Source: Phycisphaerae bacterium (GTDB taxonomy: Bacteria > Planctomycetota > Phycisphaerae > Sedimentisphaerales > Anaerobacaceae). From it: 48,827 nucleotides of DNA. The stretch is taken from contig JADHXY010000002.1 in NCBI GenBank assembly GCA_016782755.1, forward strand, positions 1 to 48,827. The letters are read 5' to 3'. Below are positions 25,951-33,673 of this stretch, piece after piece. Below the pieces are notes generated by a model. That model saw only the letters and a list, made by a program, of their open reading frames with translations. It had not been told where the DNA came from and ran no database searches. How positions within the stretch are numbered: the first letter of the stretch is position 1; each line of letters starts with the position of its first letter. Both the position numbers and the translations under genes were made by a program.

Positions 25951-27624
25951 ATGTCTGACAATAGCATAAATAAAACCGACTCGAAATCCAGGCAGGAAAA
26001 AATACCGCACTCTAAGGATATGCGCGACAAGCTCGCCGGCTTTGCTGAAGAATATGTCCGCGAAAAGAAACTTGTTGGTCCTTTGCCGCTCGGTCAATTG
26101 CAAAAACACTGCCATGCGATAATAAAAGATAGGAAAATAAACAGCTCTTACATTGATTTTTTAGCTGTTCTTATAAATAACGAAGTATGGCGTGAAGCTG
26201 TAGCAGCCACTCCTTACGAGAAACGGCTGCTTTTGCTGCCAAAATGTTTGCGTGACAACGAAAACTGTCCGGCAGATTTTGACCAGTTGGGGCTGGCTTG
26301 TGAAAATTGTGGTAGCTGTCCAATCGGTGACATAAAATCACAGGCTGAAGAACTCGGGCTTATGGTTCTTATTGCTGAGGGTTCACCCATCGTAATGTCA
26401 CTTATACAGACAGGGAAGATTGAGGCAGTTATCGGGGTTAGCTGCCTTTCTGTACTTGAAAAAACATTCCCTTATATTGAAGCTGGAGCCGTGCCGTCTC
26501 TGGCGATCCCACTATTATACGATGGTTGCGTCAATACCAATGTAGATGTTGATTGGGTGCTCGATGCTATTTATGAAAAAAGCAATGACGGTAAAAGCCG
26601 GCTTGACTTGCGGGATTTACGTGACAAAGTAAACAGCTTGTTCGAAGAGGATTCTTTGAAAACATTTTTGGCATTAGGTGCAAGTCAAACTGAAACCCTG
26701 GCGTTGCGGTGTCTTTCAGGTGATGGTAAAAGATGGCGTCCCTTGCTGGTAGTGTATGCACACAAGGCAATAGCGGTTGAAGCTGATAACGACCTTTGCA
26801 GGGATCTTTTTAAAACTGCAATTGCAGTAGAATGTTTCCATAAGGCCTCTTTGATACATGACGACATAGAAGACGGAGATCTTTTGCGATATGGCAAAAG
26901 GACGATGCATGCTGCATTTGGGATTCCAATTGCGCTGAATGTTGGTGATTTTTTGCTTGGAGAAGGTTACCGTCTTCTGGCGGAACTCGAACTGTCACAA
27001 GATATAAAAGCGAAAATGTTAAAGGTGGCCGCCCAGGGACACAGGCAGCTTTGCCTCGGACAGGGCATGGAACTCGGGTGGGTCAGAAATCCGAAGCCTT
27101 TGTCAATTGCGCAGGTAATTGATATCTTCCAGAAAAAGACATCGCCTGCGTTTGAAGTAGCGTTAAAGCTGGGCGTATTATCAGCAGGCAAAAAAACGGG
27201 TTTGGATGCACTTATAGAAAAATATTCAAATGCCCTTGGGATCGCCTACCAGATTAAAGACGATATAAACGATTTTGATTCGAACACGGATTTTGATGAT
27301 GTTGCAAGGAGTCGGCCTTCAATATTGCTGGCGATTGCGTGGGAAAAAGCTCAAAGTAAGGACAGGCAACTGCTTGAGTCACTTTGGCAAAACCATCGGC
27401 AATCTGAGACCGTCGGAGAGTCGGTTGCAGAAACCGCTACCAGGCTGAGAGTTAAAACAATTGCGATGAAATTGATGGAGACTTATAAACACAGGGCAGT
27501 CTCTTGCCTTGAGTCGACCGAAGACATTTCGTTTAAAGGTTTGCTGAGGAGAATCATTAGTAAAATATTCAATGAAATCGACATTCTGGACTGTTGCAAT
27601 GACTATAAGACTGGAAATGATTAG
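25951..27624 (+). CDS. DUF116-polyprenyl diphosphate synthase fusion
   Basis: The 557-residue protein joins two families. Residues about 20-210 are DUF116, with the Cys set LPKCLRDNENCPADFDQLG then ACENCGSCPIGDIK and VSCLSVLEK, a likely Fe-S or metal site. Residues about 235-535 are an all-helical trans-prenyl synthase: first Asp-rich motif HDDIEDGDLLRYGKRTMH (Asp304, Asp305, Asp308), second QIKDDINDF (Asp437, Asp438, Asp441), with RPLL near the start and GQGMELGW between them. It should extend allylic diphosphates with IPP. The residues before the first DDxxD that set chain length (VECFHKASLIHDD) do not allow a safe prediction by eye. It starts 2 bases after the radical SAM stop. DUF116 proteins commonly neighbour radical SAM genes; direct fusion to a prenyl synthase is notable. 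Confidence 0.92.
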   Translation: MSDNSINKTDSKSRQEKIPHSKDMRDKLAGFAEEYVREKKLVGPLPLGQLQKHCHAIIKDRKINSSYIDFLAVLINNEVWREAVAATPYEKRLLLLPKCLRDNENCPADFDQLGLACENCGSCPIGDIKSQAEELGLMVLIAEGSPIVMSLIQTGKIEAVIGVSCLSVLEKTFPYIEAGAVPSLAIPLLYDGCVNTNVDVDWVLDAIYEKSNDGKSRLDLRDLRDKVNSLFEEDSLKTFLALGASQTETLALRCLSGDGKRWRPLLVVYAHKAIAVEADNDLCRDLFKTAIAVECFHKASLIHDDIEDGDLLRYGKRTMHAAFGIPIALNVGDFLLGEGYRLLAELELSQDIKAKMLKVAAQGHRQLCLGQGMELGWVRNPKPLSIAQVIDIFQKKTSPAFEVALKLGVLSAGKKTGLDALIEKYSNALGIAYQIKDDINDFDSNTDFDDVARSRPSILLAIAWEKAQSKDRQLLESLWQNHRQSETVGESVAETATRLRVKTIAMKLMETYKHRAVSCLESTEDISFKGLLRRIISKIFNEIDILDCCNDYKTGND

Positions 27625-28483
27625 TGCTGTGAGCCGTTCTAAAGTGGTAATGGAAGATTCAATTTCCTCGGTCATTAATTTTCTAACAGCAGCCATTAAC
27701 CCTGATGGCGGTTTTAAAGGACGCGACAAGCAAAGCGATTTATACTATACCGTTTTTGGGCTTGAAGCTTTGCTCGCTTTAGACGGTACTTTTCCACGAA
27801 ACCAAATCTTCAATTTTATTCAGGAATTAACAAAGAAAGACCCCATAGATTTAGTTCATCTGGCATCGCTTATACGCTGCTATGCCAACCTTTCAGAAAA
27901 TGATATTGAAAAAAGCCTTCGCGACAAGTTTGTAAAGGACATTGAAAGGTTCCGTAGTAAAGATGGCGGATTCGCTAATGACATAGGTGCTGAGCATGGT
28001 ACAGCGTATAGCTGTTTTTTTGCCTTGACTGCTTACCAGGACTTACAGATAGATATACCGAACCAAACCATGGTTGTACAATGCATTCAGGCCTTATCGA
28101 TTCCCGATGGTGGCTTTACCAACAATATCAAAATTAACACTGCCTCGACTAACGCGACCGCTGCGGCTATGATAGTCTTAAATCATCTGAGCCAATCATC
28201 GGATAAAAAAAACGCAGACTGGTTATTTGCTCAATGCACTTCGGATAGCGGCTTTCTTGCAATGCCGATGGCTCCAGTACCTGATTTGCTTTCAACTGCT
28301 ACCGCTTTACACGCACTGGCAGTTACAGGGTTTGAAATTGATACATTTAAGGAGAGGTGTTTGGATTTTGTCGACAGCCTCTGGTGCGGCAAAGGAGGCT
28401 TTTACGGCAATTGGACCGATGCTATTGTTGATTGTGAATATACCTATTATGGCTTGCTGGCCTTGGGGCATCTCGGAAAATGA
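27617..28483 (+). CDS. Prenyltransferase/terpene-cyclase-repeat protein
   Basis: From ATG 27617 this is a 288-residue protein; the frame is open from 27572, and the start is uncertain because all candidates lie inside or near the end of the preceding gene. It is an alpha-alpha toroid of prenyltransferase/squalene-cyclase repeats: NPDGGFKGRDKQSDLYYTVF, SKDGGFANDIGAEHGTAYSC, IPDGGFTNNIKINTASTNAT, GKGGFYGNWTDAIVDCEYTY. This size and the GGF repeats match the beta-subunit fold of protein prenyltransferases, but bacterial members of this kind are mostly uncharacterised. Its 3' end overlaps the cyclase start by 4 bases (ATGA). It may act as a partner subunit of the cyclase or as a small cyclase of its own. 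Confidence 0.85.
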   Translation: MISAVSRSKVVMEDSISSVINFLTAAINPDGGFKGRDKQSDLYYTVFGLEALLALDGTFPRNQIFNFIQELTKKDPIDLVHLASLIRCYANLSENDIEKSLRDKFVKDIERFRSKDGGFANDIGAEHGTAYSCFFALTAYQDLQIDIPNQTMVVQCIQALSIPDGGFTNNIKINTASTNATAAAMIVLNHLSQSSDKKNADWLFAQCTSDSGFLAMPMAPVPDLLSTATALHALAVTGFEIDTFKERCLDFVDSLWCGKGGFYGNWTDAIVDCEYTYYGLLALGHLGK

Positions 28484-30372
28484 CTATAGACATCAAAAAA
28501 AACACTCTTGAAAAATGCATCCAGAGACTGGAAAAACGTTTGCTTGAATCCAGAACACCGCAGGGGTTTTGGCAGGGATGTTTATCAAGCAGCGCCCTTT
28601 CTACCGCCACAGCCGTTTTCGCCTTGGCAATGGTCGATGAAAAAAAATATGAATCACGAATTCAGCGAGGACTAAAATGGCTTCGTGATAACTCAAACAG
28701 CGATGGGGGCTGGGGTGACACACCGCTAAGCCTTAGCAATATCAGCACAACGATGCTCTGCTGGGCAGTTTTTAAGCAGGCCGAGAGCTTATCTGGATAC
28801 GAAAAAACAGTAGCTGATACAGAGAAATGGCTTATAAAAAATGCTGGCAGTCTCGAACCTAAGCAATTGCTAAAGACTGTCAATGCAAAGTATGGCAAAG
28901 ACAGAACCTTCTCTTCGCCTATTCTGATGATGTGCGCTCTGGCGGGCAGGTTAAATGGGGCTGAAGATATTTGGAAATTGCTCAAACCTCTACCGTTTGA
29001 ACTGGCAATTATGCCACATGAGTTTTATAAATTTCTGCGATTGCCAGTAGTAAGTTATGCATTACCCGCATTAATAGCCATTGGTCAGCTTCAATTCCAC
29101 CGTCGCAAACCTGCAAATCCGATTACCAGACTTCTAAGACATTTAACACAGGACAAAACTTATAACATACTAAAAAAAATGCAACCGGAAAATGGTGGCT
29201 TTCTCGAAGCCGCACCATTAACAAGCTTTATAGTTATAAGCTTGGCCGCTACAGGAAAAAAAAATAGCATCGTCGCAAAAAGGGGAATCGGGTTTCTCCT
29301 GGATTCGGTAAGAGAAGATGGCAGTTGGCCCATTGATACGAATCTCGCCACATGGGTAACAACGCTTTCCATAAATGCTCTTGCTGGAAATCCTGATTTT
29401 AAGAATATTCTCCCAACTAAGGAACGCAAAGATTTACAGCAATGGCTTCTTATTCAGCAGCATCGAAAAGTACACCCCTACACCAACGCCGCTCCAGGAG
29501 GTTGGGCATGGACCGATGCGCCCGGAGCGGTCCCTGACGCTGATGATACTGCTGGTGCGCTTATTGCACTTTACAATCTTGATTTGGTTGATGACAATGT
29601 GACCGAAGCTGTTAAAGTAGCTCTCGAATGGCTTTTGGACATACAGAATAAAGACGGTGGAATACCGACTTTTTGTAAAGGATGGAATAAATTACCTTTC
29701 GATCGCAGTGCTGCTGATATCACCGCCCATGTAATAACCGCTATGAAACTATGGTTAGATTTTTTACCGGCTTCTATGCAGAGACCAGTGGGAGTTGCAA
29801 TTAAAAAAGCTCTTAGCTACCTCCAGAAAACACAACAAGACAATGGTTCATGGCTTCCCTTATGGTTTGGCAATCAGTTTGAATCTCAGCAGCAAAATCC
29901 TGTTTATGGAACAACTAAAGTTCTAACATCTCTGTCCCAGCTCATCAACACTGATAGCAATATCTCCGAAAGGATGTTTTCTAAAGCTGTTAAATGGCTT
30001 CTGGAAGCACAAAATCATGATGGTGGATGGGGTGCAGGTAAATCAATAATATCATCTATAGAAGAGACATCGCTCGCCGTAGATGCTCTTGCTAGCCTTA
30101 TAAACCAGTTAGCCCAGCACTCAAAAACGGCGTGCGATTTGTTCCACAATCTTGAGCAAATGCGATCGGCGGTCTTAACAGGAACAGCTTGGCTCATAAA
30201 AAAAATAGACAACAGCGATATCACTGCTGCTCCGATTGGTTTATATTTTGCTCGACTTTGGTATTTTGAAGAGTTATATCCTGTTATTTTTGCATTATCT
30301 GCTATGAAACGAATAAACTTAGAAAGCTACTTTAGAAGCGTACCAACCCTTCATAATACCATTTCACCTTAA
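28480..30372 (+). CDS. Squalene-hopene-cyclase-type class II terpene cyclase
   Basis: This 630-residue enzyme has the two-barrel class II cyclase layout. QW-like repeats are GLKWLRDNSNSDGGWGDT (about residues 63-80), KKMQPENGGFLEAAPL, GIGFLLDSVREDGSWPID, ALEWLLDIQNKDGGIPTF, TQQDNGSWLPLWFGNQ and AVKWLLEAQNHDGGWGAG. The catalytic acid motif is present as PDADDTAGAL with Asp353, Asp355 and Asp356 (family D-x-D-D-T-A). The LWFGNQ-type segment also matches squalene-hopene cyclases. The length is close to that family (about 630-680). The substrate may be squalene or another polyprenyl compound made by the synthase in the same operon; no squalene synthase gene (hpnCDE or sqs) is in the window. It is the last gene before an IS30 relic 14 bases away. 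Confidence 0.92.
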   Translation: MTIDIKKNTLEKCIQRLEKRLLESRTPQGFWQGCLSSSALSTATAVFALAMVDEKKYESRIQRGLKWLRDNSNSDGGWGDTPLSLSNISTTMLCWAVFKQAESLSGYEKTVADTEKWLIKNAGSLEPKQLLKTVNAKYGKDRTFSSPILMMCALAGRLNGAEDIWKLLKPLPFELAIMPHEFYKFLRLPVVSYALPALIAIGQLQFHRRKPANPITRLLRHLTQDKTYNILKKMQPENGGFLEAAPLTSFIVISLAATGKKNSIVAKRGIGFLLDSVREDGSWPIDTNLATWVTTLSINALAGNPDFKNILPTKERKDLQQWLLIQQHRKVHPYTNAAPGGWAWTDAPGAVPDADDTAGALIALYNLDLVDDNVTEAVKVALEWLLDIQNKDGGIPTFCKGWNKLPFDRSAADITAHVITAMKLWLDFLPASMQRPVGVAIKKALSYLQKTQQDNGSWLPLWFGNQFESQQQNPVYGTTKVLTSLSQLINTDSNISERMFSKAVKWLLEAQNHDGGWGAGKSIISSIEETSLAVDALASLINQLAQHSKTACDLFHNLEQMRSAVLTGTAWLIKKIDNSDITAAPIGLYFARLWYFEELYPVIFALSAMKRINLESYFRSVPTLHNTISP

Positions 30373-30385
30373 ATACATTTTTCAA

Positions 30386-30472
30386 AGATCTCGAAAATGT
30401 TTAAACTATCGGACACCCCATGAGGTGTTATGGAGCGGATAAAAATGTTGCGCTTCAGATTAAATTCTGGGG
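30386..30472 (+). pseudogene. IS30-family transposase relic (copy 2, 3' end only)
   Basis: The codons 30386-30442 read RSRKCLNYRTPHEVLWSG and stop, the C-terminal end of an IS30 transposase. They match the end of copy 1 at 3357-3410 except for a few changes. The next 30 bases (AAATGTTGCGCTTCAGATT and on) also match the bases after the stop of copy 1, so this is the right end of the element. Everything upstream of the last 18 codons is gone, cut directly after the cyclase gene. The relic points right; copy 1 points left. Confidence 0.8.
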
Positions 30473-30481
30473 AATGAATTT

Positions 30482-30838
30482 ATGACAGATAACAATAACT
30501 CAAGTTTCAAAGACGAAGACAATAACCAAGAAATTATTGGCTCTCAAGAGAATAAACAAAACTCATCTTTGACGCGGTTGCCGAAATGGTATAAAGCTTT
30601 ACTGATTTGTTTTATAGCTTTGCCTTTTTCATTTATGCTTGGACCTTTTGCTTTGGTAGGTGCTATTGGCTTGCTTATAGTTTTGATAATTACATTTATC
30701 CTTGGCATTAAGTCATTAATGCAAATAAAGCGTAGCAACCGCACTCCTCAGTTTAGCCGCAAAATCAGAGAGAATGATAAGAGATATATTAGGAACTGGG
30801 TACAAGGCTGTCATTTTGAATGGATCAATCCAAGATAA
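30482..30838 (+). CDS. Small membrane protein, unknown function
   Basis: This 118-residue frame has a polar Asn/Gln/Glu-rich N-terminus (about 1-38), two close hydrophobic stretches (ALLICFIALPFSFMLGPFAL, GLLIVLIITFILGIKSLMQI, about 40-80) and a basic tail. The hydrophobic pattern is protein-like. No clear ribosome binding site precedes ATG 30482, which lies just after the IS30 right end. No family recognised. Confidence 0.5.
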   Translation: MTDNNNSSFKDEDNNQEIIGSQENKQNSSLTRLPKWYKALLICFIALPFSFMLGPFALVGAIGLLIVLIITFILGIKSLMQIKRSNRTPQFSRKIRENDKRYIRNWVQGCHFEWINPR

Positions 30839-30880
30839 ACGGGGAAAGCGGCGGCTGGTTAATAAAAGCAAAGGTGCTGA

Positions 30881-31150
30881 ATGAGTAATAAAGCAATTTA
30901 CAAGCACAAAACAAGTGGCGATTTATTTGCCATTGAGACCAATGATCAGGGCAATGTAATATCCAGCAGCGGGCCATTACTGTTCAAAGACCTTGACCCG
31001 AAAAAGCTGGACTATGATAATTACTGGGATAATGATATAAAGGCGCATCTAAGTGAATTTGTGCTGTTAACGAAAGCTGAATATGAAGAACTGCTGAAAA
31101 AAGATGGATTCTTTATTCAAGAGACTCAGCGATCTTTTTTTGAATACTGA
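30881..31150 (+). CDS. Small soluble protein, unknown function
   Basis: This 89-residue acidic protein has AAAGGTGCTGA before ATG 30881. The text (IYKHKTSGDLFAIETNDQGN, LLFKDLDPKKLDYDNYWDND) suggests a small beta-then-helix fold. It lies 14 bases before the next small gene and probably shares a transcript with it. No family recognised. Confidence 0.55.
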   Translation: MSNKAIYKHKTSGDLFAIETNDQGNVISSSGPLLFKDLDPKKLDYDNYWDNDIKAHLSEFVLLTKAEYEELLKKDGFFIQETQRSFFEY

Positions 31151-31164
31151 GGAGTAAATATAAA

Positions 31165-31530
31165 ATGAGAATTGCCAAAAGATATTGGGTGTTTATTTTG
31201 ATTCTGAGTTTGATTTCAGCAGGCGTAGGATGGTTTTGGGGAACTGGAGCACAGGATCTATACAAGAGTAATGTTGATTTTAAAATGTTCAGCAACGGTG
31301 TCGAAAATCCTGACTGGCTTGGTGGGCTTTTAGGAACTATCTTTGGTGTTATGGTTGGTGTATGCTACGCGATTCGATTAATTAATTTCGTACATAACGG
31401 TAATCATGGCGGATATGTCTTGGGCAAAGTTGTCTTGTGGGGAGTACTGGCAGGTTTGATTTGCTCAAGCTTAGTACATATTTTTTTGATGCTCTTCTCT
31501 TGTACATTTAATATTAATGATCGTACATAA
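31165..31530 (+). CDS. Small polytopic membrane protein, unknown function
   Basis: This 121-residue protein follows GAGGAGT (about 10 bases before ATG 31165). Hydrophobic stretches are YWVFILILSLISAGVGWFWG, LLGTIFGVMVGVCYAIRLI and VVLWGVLAGLICSSLVHIFL. The end (NINDRT) overlaps in another frame a 45-codon frame that holds one more membrane segment. The two could be one about 165-residue protein split by a frameshift, or two coupled genes. Confidence 0.6.
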   Translation: MRIAKRYWVFILILSLISAGVGWFWGTGAQDLYKSNVDFKMFSNGVENPDWLGGLLGTIFGVMVGVCYAIRLINFVHNGNHGGYVLGKVVLWGVLAGLICSSLVHIFLMLFSCTFNINDRT

Positions 31531-31654
31531 AGAGAGAATGCCGTTTGCGATTCTAATGGGGATTCCTTTTGGGATTTTAGCTGGTTCTATTTTAGGAGCA
31601 ATTAGTGGCAGTATTATAAAGAAATGTGATCCTATAGAAGTGGTGGAAGATTAA
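31517..31654 (+). CDS. 45-residue single-pass membrane protein (short frame)
   Basis: ATG 31517 (or ATG 31538, preceded by AAAGAGAG) opens a frame ending at TAA 31652-31654, which overlaps the next ATG by one base (TAATG). The product has one Gly-rich membrane segment, ILMGIPFGILAGSILGAISG, then a short basic and acidic tail. It overlaps the previous gene by 14 bases. The tight junctions suggest it is translated, either as a small protein or as the displaced end of its neighbour. Confidence 0.45.
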   Translation: MIVHKERMPFAILMGIPFGILAGSILGAISGSIIKKCDPIEVVED

Positions 31655-32880
31655 TGCAGCTTCTTGATTGGATAACATTGATGCCGGTGTTTTTGAAATG
31701 CTTAGGCAAGCTTCCCGCTTCTCACTTGTGGTATTTGGCAAAGCAATTTAGAAATGAACATCCTCACCATCACAATAGCAGGATGTATGTAAATACTTTT
31801 TTTCCGCCTTATCCATCTAAGCCATTTGATAGGTTTCTTGATACCGTCATAGAAAGAAAACGCGTCCCATATTCAACTTATTTTGCGGTTACGGATAAGT
31901 GCCCATTTAATTGCCCTCATTGCAGTTACGGCTTGCACAAAAAAGGAAGTCTTGGTACAGAGCAGGCTCTTAATGTCATAGAGCAGATAAAATCACTGGG
32001 TACGGTAACCATTGGATTTACCGGCGGCGAGCCTCTATTAAGAGAAGATATTGTTGAATTGGTGGGCTCTGTGGGCGATCAAGTTGCTACCATGATGTTT
32101 ACAACAGGACATCGCTTGAATAAAGAACTCGCTGGCCAGCTTATGGGTGCAGAGTTAGATTGCATGATGATAGGTATCGAATCAGATGATTCAGCTGAGC
32201 ATGACAAAGTTAGAGGCGTAAATGGTTCATTCGACGAAGCTATTAAGGCTATAGGCCTGTCACTTGAAGCTGGGCTTTATACCGCAATATCGACTGTTGG
32301 CACGAAAGAGAGGATTAAAAATGGTCAGATACAAAGATTGGCCCAACTTGCAGAAACTTATGGTGTGCATGAGTTTCGGATACTTGAGCCTATTCCGACG
32401 GGTAGTTTTTATAATCAAAAGGACGAAGTCTTATCAGCAGCTGAATCAAAAGAGCTTACAGATTTTCATAAACAATGGAATCGCAAAAACAATGGCCCTG
32501 CGATATATAGCTTTTCCTATTTGGAATCGGATGAGATGTTTGGTTGCGGAGCGGGCTTTCATCATTTATTTATCGATGCAATAGGTAATGTCTGCCCATG
32601 TGACCTTACGCCATTATCATTCGGCAACGTGCTTGAAGAACCTCTTGAAAAGATATGGATCAAGATGGGGGAAATCTTTGATTTACCTCGTTGCGGATGC
32701 CTCATGAAAGAGATATGCAAAAAAACGAGCGTTTTGAAGGATAGCCAGCAACTACCTTTAGATTCGGAAAAGAGTTTTGATTTATGCCGAGCCGTTAACA
32801 ATAGCGACAAATTGCCTAAGGTCTACAAAAACCTATTCAAGGACCGAAAACCAATAAGTCAGCCATTGAACCAGCAGTGA
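31654..32880 (+). CDS. Radical SAM/SPASM-like enzyme
   Basis: This 408-residue enzyme has the motif FAVTDKCPFNCPHCSYG with Cys83, Cys87 and Cys90, then the usual glycine-rich block IGFTGGEPLLRED and a helper motif MMIGIESDDSAEHDKVRG. The C-terminal part has a SPASM-type Cys set: FGCGAGFHHLFIDAIGNVCP then C in PCDLTP, and RCGCLMKEICKKT, probably holding an auxiliary [4Fe-4S] cluster. The overall look resembles MoaA/PqqE/HpnH-type proteins. Substrate unknown. It overlaps the short frame upstream by one base, and its end overlaps the convergent UbiA gene by 44 bases. Proximity to UbiA and the cyclase makes lipid or quinone modification a reasonable guess. Confidence 0.85.
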   Translation: MQLLDWITLMPVFLKCLGKLPASHLWYLAKQFRNEHPHHHNSRMYVNTFFPPYPSKPFDRFLDTVIERKRVPYSTYFAVTDKCPFNCPHCSYGLHKKGSLGTEQALNVIEQIKSLGTVTIGFTGGEPLLREDIVELVGSVGDQVATMMFTTGHRLNKELAGQLMGAELDCMMIGIESDDSAEHDKVRGVNGSFDEAIKAIGLSLEAGLYTAISTVGTKERIKNGQIQRLAQLAETYGVHEFRILEPIPTGSFYNQKDEVLSAAESKELTDFHKQWNRKNNGPAIYSFSYLESDEMFGCGAGFHHLFIDAIGNVCPCDLTPLSFGNVLEEPLEKIWIKMGEIFDLPRCGCLMKEICKKTSVLKDSQQLPLDSEKSFDLCRAVNNSDKLPKVYKNLFKDRKPISQPLNQQ

Positions 32881-33673
32881 TTAAGAATATCTCTACATAA
32901 ACGTAACGTATAGCAACAGCGGGCTTATGGAATGTTGAAGCAATTGCCAGGATGATAGCTGCTATAGATGCAACCAAATAAATCTGTTTACAATATCCAA
33001 GCATAAATGGCAGCAGTATTACTATGCTTCCAACCACCACAAACACTCGTGACATGATGATAAATCTTTTATCCTTACAGTAATTTAATCCTTCACCTTT
33101 TATTTTCCTATCACCTTTCACGTCACGGATATCTTTCAGCATTTCATATCCTAAAGATGACAAAAACAACCAGACAGGATGTATATAAAGCACGTTTAAG
33201 CGTGGTGTTTGCATTGATTCCGTCAGTGTAAATGCTAACGGATATAGCGAAGTCATAAGTATGGCTACGAGTACATCCTTAAAAATACCGATTCTTTTCG
33301 ACAGCAGATCGTAGCAAACCAGCAAGCTGGCAATAGCAGCGATTACAAGAAAAAATGCTAAACCACAAAATACTCCTAATACCATACCTGTGACAAAAAG
33401 AACTATTGACCAGGTCAAAGCAGCTTTTCTTTTTACCCTTCCAGCTGCCAACATTCGACCTGGACAATTTATCTTATCAATCTCTATGTCGCATACATCA
33501 TTGAAAACATAACTTGCAGAAATTATACTTAGCAGTGAAAAAAAAGACAAAACCACTTTGTCAAGAATAGAGGCGAGATTTCCTCCCGTAAGATAAGATA
33601 ATATAACTATAAAGCCCGCAGCGAGAGGCACCGAATAGTATAAACGCATAAGTCTAAGTAAGGCTAAAGTCAT
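32837..33673 (-). CDS. UbiA-family prenyltransferase
   Basis: This 278-residue, multi-pass membrane protein attaches prenyl chains to aromatic or other acceptors. It has both Asp-rich Mg-diphosphate motifs: VFNDVCDIEIDKINCPGR (N-D-x-x-D-x-x-x-D, about residues 57-65) and DIRDVKGDRKIKG (about 182-194). About eight hydrophobic helices are visible (YYSVPLAAGFIVILSYL at the start). The acceptor cannot be told by eye; UbiA, MenA, heme-O, chlorophyll and geranylgeranylglyceryl-phosphate synthases all share this plan. Its start overlaps the methyltransferase stop by 4 bases (ATGA), so the two form an operon. Confidence 0.92.
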   Translation of the reverse strand: MTLALLRLMRLYYSVPLAAGFIVILSYLTGGNLASILDKVVLSFFSLLSIISASYVFNDVCDIEIDKINCPGRMLAAGRVKRKAALTWSIVLFVTGMVLGVFCGLAFFLVIAAIASLLVCYDLLSKRIGIFKDVLVAILMTSLYPLAFTLTESMQTPRLNVLYIHPVWLFLSSLGYEMLKDIRDVKGDRKIKGEGLNYCKDKRFIIMSRVFVVVGSIVILLPFMLGYCKQIYLVASIAAIILAIASTFHKPAVAIRYVYVEIFLITAGSMADLLVFGP

